From positions 1,049,515 to 1,113,514 of the forward strand of contig NZ_JBFEFG010000281.1 in assembly GCF_040718835.1 (NCBI RefSeq): a stretch of 64,000 nucleotides of DNA, in the 5' to 3' direction. Under the pieces are notes generated by a model. The model ran no database searches. It worked only from the letters and a program-made list of their open reading frames with translations, and was not told the DNA's origin. Source of the DNA: Bremerella sp. JC817 (GTDB lineage Bacteria > Planctomycetota > Planctomycetia > Pirellulales > Pirellulaceae). Of the stretch, positions 10,522 to 19,510 are shown in pieces (positions within the stretch are counted from its first letter, which is position 1; each line of letters opens with the position of its first letter). A program made the translations under genes and the position numbers.

Positions 10522-11436
10522 ATGAAAATGAGTACCGAGCAGTTTCATCGCGATCACCAAGAATTGGCACACCGCATCGGCAAGGCGATGCCGAACGACG
10601 GTCGGCTTGAAGTGCAGCCAGGCATCTTCCTCAATCGGGCTTCCCATCCTGGAGATCTGCTACACGCGGTCGCAGAGCCTTGCTTGTGCATCATCTCGCA
10701 AGGGAGCAAAGAGGTTCTGCTAGGTGAACAACGATTCCGTTACGACCTGGCCCATTACTTGATTACCACGATGGCGTTGCCCGTGAGTGGTCAGGTTGTG
10801 GAGGCGACGACCAAAGAACCGTACCTCAGTTTGCGGTTGAATCTCGACACACCAGACGTGACTTCGATCCTTTCTGAATCCGGCTTCGCTGCTCTGAACG
10901 TCGGTGAACAAAACCCCGTCGGGATCAACGTCAGCACGCTAAGCGAACCGCTCCTCAACGCAGTGCTGCGATTGATTCGCATGCTGGACGATCCGCTCGA
11001 GTATCAAGTTCTCGCCCCGATGGCCAAGCGTGAGATCATCTTTCGTTTACTAGTTGGCGATCAAGGAGCCCGACTCCGGCACCTGGCAAAGTTCGGCGGC
11101 AAATCGCATCGAATGGTTCGCGCCGTGAACTCGATTCGCAGCAATTTCGATCAACCAATGCGAATCGAGGATCTGGCGAGCGATGTGAACATGAGCGTCT
11201 CCAGCTTTCACGCCCACTTTAAAGCGGCGACCGCGATGAGCCCACTCCAATTCCAAAAGAAGCTGCGTTTGCAGGAAGCACGGCGTTTGATGCTGGACGA
11301 AAACAGCGATGCCGCCGAAGCCGCCTTCAAAGTCGGTTACGAAGATGCCGCTCAGTTTAATCGCGAATACAAACGCCAGTTCGGCCTACCACCCAAACGC
11401 GATATCGAACGCATCCGTGAGGCAACGTTTGCCTAA
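10522..11436 (+). CDS. AraC-family transcriptional regulator (AraC_N type)
   Basis: The 304-residue protein has an N-terminal AraC_N cupin-like domain (about 1-195; [20 protein letters not shown] is typical). A C-terminal double helix-turn-helix follows (about 205-300: [55 protein letters not shown], shown here in parts). This class includes YqhC, which senses aldehydes and activates a divergent aldo/keto reductase. The same gene pair is present here, so control of the reductase at 9129 is a reasonable inference. Confidence 0.93.
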   Translation: MKMSTEQFHRDHQELAHRIGKAMPNDGRLEVQPGIFLNRASHPGDLLHAVAEPCLCIISQGSKEVLLGEQRFRYDLAHYLITTMALPVSGQVVEATTKEPYLSLRLNLDTPDVTSILSESGFAALNVGEQNPVGINVSTLSEPLLNAVLRLIRMLDDPLEYQVLAPMAKREIIFRLLVGDQGARLRHLAKFGGKSHRMVRAVNSIRSNFDQPMRIEDLASDVNMSVSSFHAHFKAATAMSPLQFQKKLRLQEARRLMLDENSDAAEAAFKVGYEDAAQFNREYKRQFGLPPKRDIERIREATFA

Positions 11437-11603
11437 TCTTCCGCCTTCGTTTTTCTGGATTGCTCGGAGGATTGATCAAGAATTCGCGAGCATCATTTGA
11501 CTGACCCGATTGGTTACGCTTCCAGCATCAGTGAATTCGCGTGCACATCCCAACGAACGCGTTTCGCCAATCTCTAATTCGATAGTCACGTCGATTATCT
11601 TGC

Positions 11604-11765
11604 TCGAACCGCGAGGCCTACGACCGACTGCTGGAGTCAGACTTGAAATACGGCTTCTGCAGTGACATGGTTTCGCAAGAGGAACTGACGGCCAGCGACT
11701 GGCACCGATTCGATCAACATCGGTGCTTCTCGACCAACGACGAGAAGCACGGTTTGTTTTCTTGA
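11604..11765 (+). pseudogene. possible 3' fragment of an unidentified gene
   Basis: Within the 341-bp gap between the AraC gene and the phosphatase gene, a 53-codon frame without a start codon reads like protein: YDRLLESDLKYGFCSDMVSQ, then EELTASDWHRFDQHRCFSTN, ending in a TGA at 11763. It lacks any upstream part. I cannot name the family. Two overlapping hairpins lie inside it, so the coding look could be coincidental. The rest of the gap (11437-11603) shows nothing. Confidence 0.25.
11702..11750. terminator. two overlapping hairpins at the end of the phosphatase gene
   Basis: GCACCGAT/ATCGGTGC (11702-11709 and 11719-11726) and GTGCTTCTCG/CGAGAAGCAC (11723-11732 and 11741-11750) share four bases, so only one can form fully at a time. 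The second has a 10-bp perfect stem followed on the plus strand by GGTTTGTTTTC, and it lies 28 bp beyond the stop of the minus-strand phosphatase gene. A terminator role is likely. The mutually exclusive arrangement is odd. Confidence 0.5.
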
Positions 11766-11777
11766 CGAGCGAAGTTA

Positions 11778-13208
11778 CTACTTGTCGCGCGGACGAAGAT
11801 TTTCGGGCAAAGCAACTTCCACCTCGACCAGTTTGTTCGCCTTGCCTGGCTGTTTGTGCAGCTCGAATGCGTCGTACAACTGTCCGATCGCCGTGCGTGA
11901 TTCGTACCGCAGTTGATCGCCATCGATATGGATGATCTGGTAAAGCTGCGTGTCTTCGCCCAGACGTTTCATGAAAGGCCAGCGGGTGTTGTCGTACATC
12001 TTCGGACCACTGACCGAAACGACGTAGACCGTACCGTTTTCGCGATCGATATTTTGCACGCCGGTCGGTACGTTCGTCATGCCAACCTTCACGTTGCGAT
12101 TGTCTTCGTCGGCTTGAAAATCGGCGAATTCGTCGTCGGAAGCATTGGCCGCCGGCACACTGAAACCTGTTCGGCCGTACGTGTGATCGTGCCCTTGCAG
12201 CACGAGGTCAACGCGATACTTGTCGAAGACTGGCTTCCACAGCTCACGAAGTTCTGGGTTATCGCGACCTTTGCCCGTCGAGTAAATCGGATGATGGAAG
12301 GTGCAAACGACCCATTCCGATTGGTTCTCCGCCAGCACTTGTTCAAGCCACACCGTTTGCTCTTTCTGCAGTTCATTGCTATTCAAGGCGATGATCCGCA
12401 GGTTCTGATAAACAAGTGTGTAGCAAGTCTCTTCCAGGCCGCGTGGTCCATTCTCTGGGAAGGTGAACGAAGCTTTCCAGTGGTCGGTCAGGCGGCGATC
12501 GCCTTGTTCGTTCTTCACGTGTTCGTGATTCCCTGGCACCGCAACGCTTGGCGTCATTGCGTTTAACCAGGCACCAGCTCCAAACCATTCGCCCCACTCG
12601 GCATCCGAACCGCCACGATTCACCAGGTCGCCGGCATGCAGCAGAAAGGCTGCCTTCGGAGCATCTCGATACGCCTCGCGAATCACCCGCGACCACATCG
12701 AACGCAGGTTGTTCTGCGCGTCGCCAAAGTAAACGAACGAGAACGGTCCGTCCTCTTTCGCTGGCGTCGAGAACTGAAACCATTCGCTCCAGTTCACGCC
12801 ATCACCGACGCGGTACGCATAGCGTGTTCCTGGCTCTAGTTCGCGGAACGTGACGCTATGAAAGTGAGCAGTGCTGATGTCGGTCTTCAGTGCTTCCGAC
12901 TTCGCTTCGATTCGCGTGGCTTTCTCAGGAAAACCAGGACCTGCCTCGGCGATCGCAATCTCGGCATACGCCTTCGGCACATCGACGGAAGTCCGCCAGG
13001 TGACCGCTTGGGTGGTCTGCGGATCATCGCTCCAAGTCAACACAATCCGATCCGGCATCGCGGTAGGCGCGTACATTTCGGCCGGCTGTACGGGGATCAG
13101 TTCATGCACATGGTCGTGTTCATGATCATGCTCTCCGTCATGCGCCAGAGCACCGTTGGCCGCAGCCAAACAAAGAAGCAATCCGCTAAGCGGCAATCGA
13201 CAATTCAT
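11778..13208 (-). CDS. purple acid phosphatase-like metallophosphoesterase
   Basis: The 476-residue exported protein has a signal peptide followed by a His/Asp/Glu-rich stretch (HDGEHDHEHDHVHE). Next comes a fibronectin-III-like purple acid phosphatase N-domain (MPDRIVLTWSDDPQTTQAVT, about 50-150) and then a metallophosphoesterase domain. All metal-ligand blocks are visible: VYFGDAQNN, LLHAGDLVNRGG, AVPGNHEHV, CTFHHPIYSTG and LQGHDHTYGR. The family hydrolyses phosphate mono- or diesters outside the cytoplasm with a di-metal centre. The His-rich leader may help to acquire the metal, which is an inference. Nothing in the context narrows the substrate. Confidence 0.92.
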   Translation of the reverse strand: MNCRLPLSGLLLCLAAANGALAHDGEHDHEHDHVHELIPVQPAEMYAPTAMPDRIVLTWSDDPQTTQAVTWRTSVDVPKAYAEIAIAEAGPGFPEKATRIEAKSEALKTDISTAHFHSVTFRELEPGTRYAYRVGDGVNWSEWFQFSTPAKEDGPFSFVYFGDAQNNLRSMWSRVIREAYRDAPKAAFLLHAGDLVNRGGSDAEWGEWFGAGAWLNAMTPSVAVPGNHEHVKNEQGDRRLTDHWKASFTFPENGPRGLEETCYTLVYQNLRIIALNSNELQKEQTVWLEQVLAENQSEWVVCTFHHPIYSTGKGRDNPELRELWKPVFDKYRVDLVLQGHDHTYGRTGFSVPAANASDDEFADFQADEDNRNVKVGMTNVPTGVQNIDRENGTVYVVSVSGPKMYDNTRWPFMKRLGEDTQLYQIIHIDGDQLRYESRTAIGQLYDAFELHKQPGKANKLVEVEVALPENLRPRDK

Positions 13209-13282
13209 CGTAAACCTTGTTTCTGTAAACGTGAAACGTTAGAGATCTCTCTCGGAACGTGGCAAATCGCCCGTTCGGGTAA

Positions 13283-14221
13283 CTAGTCTTCAATTGGGTA
13301 ATCAGCCGTGAAATTGACTTCGGGGACGGCTTGGGTTAGCTCGCGATAGGCATCTCGGCTGATCTTCGTGTAGCGAATATCGACCAGGGCCAGCTCCGGT
13401 AATTCCTTCAAACGTTTGAGGGAAGCCACCGAAGCGTCGGTCAACGGAACGTCTGGAAGTGCTATGCCGCGAACTTTCGAGTTATGGCGAATAAGCGTAT
13501 CGACCAGCGAGGCAATCAAGTCGTCGCCTAGGGCACTCTGCCCGAGGTAAAGCCGGTCTAGCTCCGGAAAGCTGGCCAGTGTGTCGATCGTGTCTTGATT
13601 GACCGGAATGCCTGATAAGTCGATCAGGGTAAGTCGGGTCAGCGGCTTCAGCGTGGCGATCCCCTGCCCCGTCAGCGTTGTTTGCTTCAGGTAAAGGGCT
13701 TCTAATCCAGCCAGCGAAGCCAGTCCCGGCAATGCTTGGTCGGTGATCTTCGTCTTGCTCAGGTCCAACAACCGTAGTGTCACCAGTTGGCCAATTGCCG
13801 CGGCAGTCCCGTCAGTGACGGGGCATCCGATCAGAGTCAACTCCTGCAGATCTTCACACGCGGAGAGTTGCGAAAGCCCTTCACCGGTCACTGCGGTTTC
13901 ATCGAGGAACAGCGACTTCAAATAGCGAAGCGTCGCAATATGTTTCAACGCGTTGTCCGTAACACCTGATTGACGAAGATTCAAACGTCGTAATTCTGTT
14001 AGTCCAGCCAGGTGCTCAGCCGCTTGATCGTTCATTTGGGTTGAGTTGAACTGGAGGCCGATCACATTCTCCTGCTCATCCAGGTCGACCTGAGCCGGCC
14101 CGAGTGATTCCAAAGCCTGGACGGCCCTGCCCTGCTCTCCTGAAGGCCCTTCGGCACAGCCGATCGCTGTTGCCAGCATGGCAACCAGGCCAAACAACAC
14201 TACGCGCGAAGACATACGCAT
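13283..14221 (-). CDS. leucine-rich-repeat lipoprotein
   Basis: The 312-residue protein has a lipoprotein signal ending ATAIGC. It is followed by about nine LRR units of the planctomycete type (LTELRRLNLRQSGVTDNALK, LRYLKSLFLDETAVTGEGLS, LASLAGLEALYLKQTTLTGQ). It is an outer-membrane or periplasmic binding or structural protein with no catalytic signature. It lies 74 bp upstream of the phosphatase gene on the same strand and may share its transcript. Related LRR proteins occur at 42524 and 43984. Confidence 0.87.
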   Translation of the reverse strand: MRMSSRVVLFGLVAMLATAIGCAEGPSGEQGRAVQALESLGPAQVDLDEQENVIGLQFNSTQMNDQAAEHLAGLTELRRLNLRQSGVTDNALKHIATLRYLKSLFLDETAVTGEGLSQLSACEDLQELTLIGCPVTDGTAAAIGQLVTLRLLDLSKTKITDQALPGLASLAGLEALYLKQTTLTGQGIATLKPLTRLTLIDLSGIPVNQDTIDTLASFPELDRLYLGQSALGDDLIASLVDTLIRHNSKVRGIALPDVPLTDASVASLKRLKELPELALVDIRYTKISRDAYRELTQAVPEVNFTADYPIED

Positions 14222-14669
14222 AACACGATTCCTATCACGACTTGTTTATAACGCACGATGAATACAAAGGATCGTAAGAGTGGCAATCCACGGCATGCTG
14301 CGAACGGCGATTGATCGACCGCTCGCAGCATGGATCTCCTCAGCGATCACCCGCTGGGATACCAGTACAGGACCGACCCCAACGAGCCCCGCTCCCCCAT
14401 TCCATGAGGGGGAATCAATTGCCACTAGTACCAGCATTCTCGCAAATACAGCCGCAGAAGAACCCTTTGAGCCGACTGAATCTTCAAATCTTACGTCAGT
14501 CTTCATCCGTGATTAACAACTCCGGAGCGTGTACTCGATAGACTAGGATCCCAGTGAGACAACCACTTTTCCTGTCTCGCCGACAAGCTTTTCAGCAGAG
14601 GTCACGTTGTGACCACTCTCAGTAGTATCTACCTATTGTACCTATAGACCTTACCTTCGGGGGAATGTA
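14222..14669. other. 448-bp divergent gap with a near-perfect hairpin
   Basis: The gap lies between the divergent LRR lipoprotein and DUF1559 genes. ATGCTGCGAACGG (14295-14307) and CCGCTCGCAGCAT (14319-14331) make a 13-bp stem. Read on the minus strand the single mismatch becomes a G-U pair, so a folded leader of the LRR mRNA is possible. Short open frames cover 14246-14516 on both strands but have no family-like pattern. A good ribosome-binding site (GGGGGA, 14659-14664) precedes the DUF1559 start. Confidence 0.3.
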
Positions 14670-15551
14670 ATGCTGTGTAGCAGTATGCGCACGTTGCGAC
14701 GTGGATTTACGCTGGTCGAATTGTTGGTGGTGATCGCCATCATTGGTGTTCTGGTTTCTCTCTTGTTGCCAGCCGTACAGCAGGCTCGAGAATCGGCTCG
14801 CCGGATCCAATGTGCCAACAATCTCAAGCAGATCGGCCTGGCACTGCACAACTATCACGACACCGTCCGTATGTTTCCGCCAGGAAGCTTGTTTGGTGAC
14901 GACGAATACGGCTGGGCCTGCATGATCCTGCCGCAGATGGAACAGAAGAATCTGTACGATCAAATCGACTTCACCAATCAGGCCGAAGACCGATCGATCG
15001 AACTGCAAGTCGGTGTGACCGACCAGATCGTCAACGGTTATCTCTGTCCAAGTAACTCGATGACGTTGACGCACGCTCCAATTCGCGCTGGCGGACACGA
15101 TGGCGTGAACCTGGGTGGTCATGCTCGCAACGACTACAGCGGCAGCCTCGGCTCCGGTGGTGGTTCGATCACCGGCATGTTCGGCAAAGTTGGCACCCTC
15201 TATCGTCCAACGAAGATTCGCGACGTGCTGGACGGTACCAGCAACACGATCGCCATCGGCGAAGCTTACACCGCGGATATGCGAGCGATCGACGGCCCAA
15301 CCCACGGCAATGTGGGCGACTTTAAAGTTTGGATCGGCACCAACAATCAACACCAGAACGTGGTGGCTGAAGGTGCGTTGGAGCACGTTCCCAATGGTAC
15401 TCGCGACGACTCCTTTGCCAGCCAACACCCAGGCGGCGTGCAGTTTAACTTCGCGGATGGGTCGATCTCGTTTATCTCGGAAAACATCGACATGGTTACC
15501 TTTGGCAAACTGGTCGACAAAGCAGACGGCGGCGTGGTCGAACGTCCGTAG
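14670..15551 (+). CDS. DUF1559 prepilin-like protein
   Basis: The 293-residue protein has the prepilin leader [19 protein letters not shown] (from residue 10) and the DUF1559 block [20 protein letters not shown]. It ends with SQHPGGVQFNFADGSISF. ATG 14670 has a well-spaced GGGGGA; a second ATG at 14685 is possible. It is followed by a small lipoprotein gene (15699), the usual pairing, with a 147-bp gap between them. Confidence 0.94.
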   Translation: MLCSSMRTLRRGFTLVELLVVIAIIGVLVSLLLPAVQQARESARRIQCANNLKQIGLALHNYHDTVRMFPPGSLFGDDEYGWACMILPQMEQKNLYDQIDFTNQAEDRSIELQVGVTDQIVNGYLCPSNSMTLTHAPIRAGGHDGVNLGGHARNDYSGSLGSGGGSITGMFGKVGTLYRPTKIRDVLDGTSNTIAIGEAYTADMRAIDGPTHGNVGDFKVWIGTNNQHQNVVAEGALEHVPNGTRDDSFASQHPGGVQFNFADGSISFISENIDMVTFGKLVDKADGGVVERP

Positions 15552-15698
15552 TCTGGCTTGAATCAGGGGTCGCGATCGACGCCTGATTGTTTCTGGCAGA
15601 GTCCCACACGATGCAAAAACGCGGCCGGCATCGTGTGGTGGAAGACCAAATCTGGATGGTCCGCGATCTGTTGGGAATCTCTGAGCAAAGGTTGAGCA

Positions 15699-16151
15699 GT
15701 GAAGCTGAATTGGATGTATCTGGCGATTCTGTCACTGGTTTTCGTACCAGTCGCCAGCGGATGTGGTCGGGCAAGCTACATGAAAGACGTTGCCCCGGTC
15801 ACCGGTTATGTCGAACTGGATGGCAAACCAGTCACCGAAGGCTATGTCACCTTCACCCCGAAAGTGACGAGCAATGCCGATCCACTCTCTTCTGGCAAAG
15901 CAGCCAGCGGAACGATCGGAAGCGACGGCAAGTTTATGCTGTCGACCTATGGCAACAACGACGGTGCGATCATTGGCGAGCACACAGTCACGTTCTTTCG
16001 GCCCGATCCGGAAGATGACGAGCAATTGGTGATGCGAAATCGATTTATCCCTGGCGGAAAGCAAGTCGATGTCGAAATCCTGCCGGACGACAACGATCTG
16101 CAGATCCACCTTCATCGCAAAGGTCCGGCCGAAGTTACACGCGGTTCGTAA
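15699..16151 (+). CDS. carboxypeptidase-regulatory-like lipoprotein
   Basis: The 150-residue protein starts at GTG 15699. It has a lipoprotein signal (MKLNWMYLAILSLVFVPVAS then GC) and one transthyretin-like beta domain (VTGYVELDGKPVTEGYVTFT, IGEHTVTFFRPDPEDD). It is the partner of the DUF1559 gene just upstream. The function is unknown; export to the cell envelope is clear from the lipobox. Confidence 0.85.
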   Translation: MKLNWMYLAILSLVFVPVASGCGRASYMKDVAPVTGYVELDGKPVTEGYVTFTPKVTSNADPLSSGKAASGTIGSDGKFMLSTYGNNDGAIIGEHTVTFFRPDPEDDEQLVMRNRFIPGGKQVDVEILPDDNDLQIHLHRKGPAEVTRGS

Positions 16152-16266
16152 CCACAGCGATGAAACGGAACTTTTGCCTTGGCTTGCCTGAAATAGTTTG
16201 GGCGGCCAAGGCAATTTGCGATTCTGACCGGCGACCATTTCGCACTTGATAGAGCAATCTTTTCGC

Positions 16267-17763
16267 ATGCTTAGTCCCGCGACCTCTTCGACAGAATCCT
16301 CACACGACACGCGTCCCTTGTTGTCGCGATACCAACAGTTGGAACAGTTTTTGTTCCAACCGCTGTCGATTGCACCTCTCGTGTTCTTTCGCGTCTTTTT
16401 CGGCGTGATGATGCTGTATCACTTGTACAGCATGACGGTCGACCACTGGATTCATTTCTTCTACGTACTGCCTGACTTTCATTTCACCTATCCAGGCTTT
16501 GGTTGGGTGAAGCCTTGGCCAGGCGAAGGTATGTACTTCCATGTGGCGTTGATGTGCGTTGCCGCGACGGGAATTACGCTTGGGTGTTGCTTTCGTTTGT
16601 TGTCGCTGTTGTTTTTCCTGGGATACACGCATCTGTTTCTGATCGAGAAGGCCCTTTATCAGAACCATTGCTACCTGATCTGCTTGCTCAGCGGCATCTT
16701 GTTTTTGCTGCCAGCGAATCGAGCTTGTTCCGTCGATGCCTATTTTCGCTGGGTGAAACCAAGTACTCAGGTCCCAGCGTGGACGCTTTGGCTTCTGCGG
16801 CTTCAACTCGGGATACCCTATTTCTACGGGGGCCTGGCGAAACTGAACTACGACTGGCTCAACTCGCAGCCGCTGAAGTTATGGCTGGCACGCCGTGAAA
16901 ACATTCCGTTCATTGGCGAGCTACTTTCGTCTGAGTGGTCCCCATTCGCCTTCGCTTACCTGGGAACGCTGTTCGATCTGTTGATTGTTCCGGCACTCAT
17001 GTGGCGGCGGACTCGTTGGATCGCCTATGCGCTTGCGTTGAGCTTTCATCTGACGAACTCGATCCTGTGGGAGATCGGCATCTTTCCGTGGTTCATGATC
17101 GGGGCGACGCTATTGTTCTTTCCTTCGGACCTGTTTCGCCGTTGGATGCGTTTTCCGGAAGTCACCGCAGACGAAGCGATCGCTATACCGCAAGCCGCTG
17201 TTTGGAGGAAGCTTCAAGTTGCGTGCCTACTGGCGTTTTGTGCCTGGCAACTGATCCTACCTTTCCGACACTTCCTGTATCCTGGCGATGTCAGTTGGAC
17301 TGAAGAAGGACATCACTTTGCCTGGCACATGATGCTGCGTGAGAAAGATGTCGGCATTCGTTTTTATGTTGTCGACCCGGCGACCGGCACGCGCGGGCTG
17401 GTGAAGGTCAGCGACTTTCTCAACGAGCGCCAGATCAGCCGCATGGGCAAAGATCCGGACATGGTGATCGAGTTCGTCCATCATGTCCGCGATCACTATC
17501 GAAAGCACCTGGGCAAAGATCTGCAGATCTATGTTCTCAATATCGCGGCGCTCAATGGCCGCAAGCCGCAACTGCTGATGGATCCGACCGTCGACTACTG
17601 CGCGGTGCAGCGAAGTTGGCTTCCGCAACCTTGGATCGTCCCGCTTGAAGAGCCTTTGCGGGCCGAAGGGTGGTCGGCACCACTCGATCAGTGGGAACAC
17701 ATTCTTGACCTCGATGTTCCCCCGATGATGCGACCAGCCCAGCTCAGCACGGCGTCACCCTAG
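16267..17763 (+). CDS. HTTM / vitamin K-dependent gamma-carboxylase-like membrane protein
   Basis: The 498-residue protein (from ATG 16267; TTG 16246 would add seven residues) has a multi-helix N-terminal half of the HTTM type: PLVFFRVFFGVMMLYHLYSM, FFLGYTHLFLIEKALYQNHC, YFYGGLAKLNYDWLNSQPLK. A soluble C-terminal half carries HHFAWHMMLREKDVGIRFYV, which resembles the conserved 'W-x-M-M-L-R' block of vertebrate gamma-glutamyl carboxylase. Bacterial homologues are common in planctomycetes, and their reaction is mostly unproven. The protein sits in the inner membrane. It stands alone between the DUF1559 pair and the efflux operon. Confidence 0.88.
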   Translation: MLSPATSSTESSHDTRPLLSRYQQLEQFLFQPLSIAPLVFFRVFFGVMMLYHLYSMTVDHWIHFFYVLPDFHFTYPGFGWVKPWPGEGMYFHVALMCVAATGITLGCCFRLLSLLFFLGYTHLFLIEKALYQNHCYLICLLSGILFLLPANRACSVDAYFRWVKPSTQVPAWTLWLLRLQLGIPYFYGGLAKLNYDWLNSQPLKLWLARRENIPFIGELLSSEWSPFAFAYLGTLFDLLIVPALMWRRTRWIAYALALSFHLTNSILWEIGIFPWFMIGATLLFFPSDLFRRWMRFPEVTADEAIAIPQAAVWRKLQVACLLAFCAWQLILPFRHFLYPGDVSWTEEGHHFAWHMMLREKDVGIRFYVVDPATGTRGLVKVSDFLNERQISRMGKDPDMVIEFVHHVRDHYRKHLGKDLQIYVLNIAALNGRKPQLLMDPTVDYCAVQRSWLPQPWIVPLEEPLRAEGWSAPLDQWEHILDLDVPPMMRPAQLSTASP

Positions 17764-18100
17764 CAGCTCTCTGCGGGTACGCGCAGCTTGCGCGGGCCAA
17801 ATCAGCACCTCTGAGGGGAAGCCAAGTCATGGGACTTTCTTGATGAGAGAATTTGCTAAAGATCTTGGACCTTTACCCTCTCGACCCGAGAGAACAAGTG
17901 TCTAAGATTAGTCCAATGACTCGAATTGGTAGACATATCAATAATTCGCGTCCCTAACTCACCCCCCAACAATCTGCCCCCACCTTCGACGTAGCAGTGT
18001 GCTTGTTGCGTCAGCTTTGCAGTCGATGTTTTGGTCGTTGCGAAGTCCGGAAAAAGCCAGCATTCTATCCGAACAGTTCTTTACAAAAACATCTGACACT
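17764..18100. other. 337-bp gap upstream of the efflux operon
   Basis: This gap probably holds the efflux promoter. An in-frame extension of the efflux gene back to 17999 is open, but it lacks signal-peptide logic and is treated as non-coding. I see no clear operator palindrome or terminator here. Confidence 0.3.
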
Positions 18101-19510
18101 ATGCCTTTGCTTCGAGCTCTTACGCTGCCGAACTCGGTAATTTCGTGTAGCGTTCTTCTGATCGGGCTACTGGGATGCAACCAGTCAGCTCGCGAAATGC
18201 CCAAGCCTCCTGCGCCCACCATGACCGTAGCGCAGCCTGTTCGAGAAGAAATCGTCGAATGGGATGCCTACACCGGCCGCATGGAACCCATCGAGTTTGT
18301 TGAAGTCCGATCCCGCGTAAGTGGGTATCTACAGTCCATTCATTTCGACGAAGGTCAGATGGTGAAGCAAGGCGACCTCTTGTTCATCATCGACCCGCGT
18401 CCCTTTGAAGCCGCGCTCAACGGGGCGAAGGCTCAGCTGGCCCAGGCCAAATCCCAACTGTCCCAGGCCCATGCCCAGATGGAAGAGGCAAAAGCTCAGC
18501 AAAAACAGGCTGACGCTCAAGTCCAGTTGGCCGATGCCCGCGTGAAGCGTACACGTACCCTTCGTGTGAGTAGTGCGGTCGCCCAGGACGAACTGGATCA
18601 GCGAGAAGCCGAATTTACCCAAGCCCAGGCCAATGTTGCGTCTGCGTTGGCAAGCATCAGTTCGGCCGAAGCGGCCCAGGGAACGGCTGCCGCGGCAATC
18701 GAAGCGGCACAAGCGGCCATCGAGTCGGCTCAGCTCGATTTGAATTACACCCGGATCTACGCTCCGGTTACTGGTCGGATCAGTCGCGAATACATCACCG
18801 AGGGCAACCTGGTCAGTGGCGGGACGGCGACTTCCAGCTTGTTGACGACGATCGCTTCGGTGCAGCCGATCTATTGCACTTTCGACGTCAACGAACACCA
18901 GGCTCTCAAATACATTCGTCTTGCGATCCAGGGGAAACGGAAGAGTTCGCGAGAAGCGAAGAACCCGGTCTACCTGGGGCTGTCTGACGAAGATCAGTTC
19001 CCGCACAAGGGGCATATGGAATTCGTCGACAACCGCTTCGATACCGATACCGCGAGCATGCGAGTCCGCTGCATATTCCGGAATGAAGATGAGGTGCTTG
19101 TCCCTGGCATGTTCGGCAAAGTTCGCTTGCCAGGCAGTGCCGCTTACGAAGCGATCCTGATCCCCGATTCTTCCATCGGAACCGATCAGTCTTCGCAATA
19201 CGTTTACGTGGTCGAGGACAACAAGATCGAACGCCGTCAGGTCACGCTGGGCCCGATCGTCGATGGCTTGCGTGTCGTGCGTGAAGGTTTGACCGGCGAC
19301 GAGCAACTGGTCATCCAAGGCCTTCTGCTGGGGCGTCCTGGGATGGAAGTCAAAACGGAAGCAGGTGAAATCAACGTGATTGAAGATGGCCTGCCGAATA
19401 CCTATGAACCGCTTCCGGCGGAAGAATGGATCTCGCCAGGCCTGACGTCGATCATCACACCGACCGAAACCGTCCAGGCGACACCGAAGAAAGCAGAGGT
19501 CGTTCAATGA
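18101..19510 (+). CDS. RND efflux periplasmic adaptor (membrane fusion protein)
   Basis: The 469-residue lipoprotein starts at ATG 18101 (signal VISCSVLLIGLLGC). It has the HlyD/AcrA order: a barrel-sandwich lipoyl half (SRVSGYLQSIHFDEGQMVKQ, GDLLFIIDPRPFEA), and a long Ala/Gln-rich coiled-coil hairpin (about 110-215, AQAKSQLSQAHAQMEEAKAQ). The second lipoyl half follows (LDLNYTRIYAPVTGRISREY), then beta-barrel and membrane-proximal domains. It links the inner-membrane RND pump to an outer-membrane channel. Its TGA overlaps the ATG of the pump gene, so translation is coupled. No outer-membrane channel gene is adjacent. Confidence 0.95.
   Translation: MPLLRALTLPNSVISCSVLLIGLLGCNQSAREMPKPPAPTMTVAQPVREEIVEWDAYTGRMEPIEFVEVRSRVSGYLQSIHFDEGQMVKQGDLLFIIDPRPFEAALNGAKAQLAQAKSQLSQAHAQMEEAKAQQKQADAQVQLADARVKRTRTLRVSSAVAQDELDQREAEFTQAQANVASALASISSAEAAQGTAAAAIEAAQAAIESAQLDLNYTRIYAPVTGRISREYITEGNLVSGGTATSSLLTTIASVQPIYCTFDVNEHQALKYIRLAIQGKRKSSREAKNPVYLGLSDEDQFPHKGHMEFVDNRFDTDTASMRVRCIFRNEDEVLVPGMFGKVRLPGSAAYEAILIPDSSIGTDQSSQYVYVVEDNKIERRQVTLGPIVDGLRVVREGLTGDEQLVIQGLLLGRPGMEVKTEAGEINVIEDGLPNTYEPLPAEEWISPGLTSIITPTETVQATPKKAEVVQ

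Noticed and set aside
14246..14516. Small frames on both strands (78-86 codons)
   Set aside because: They overlap a hairpin and each other and show no conserved-protein pattern.
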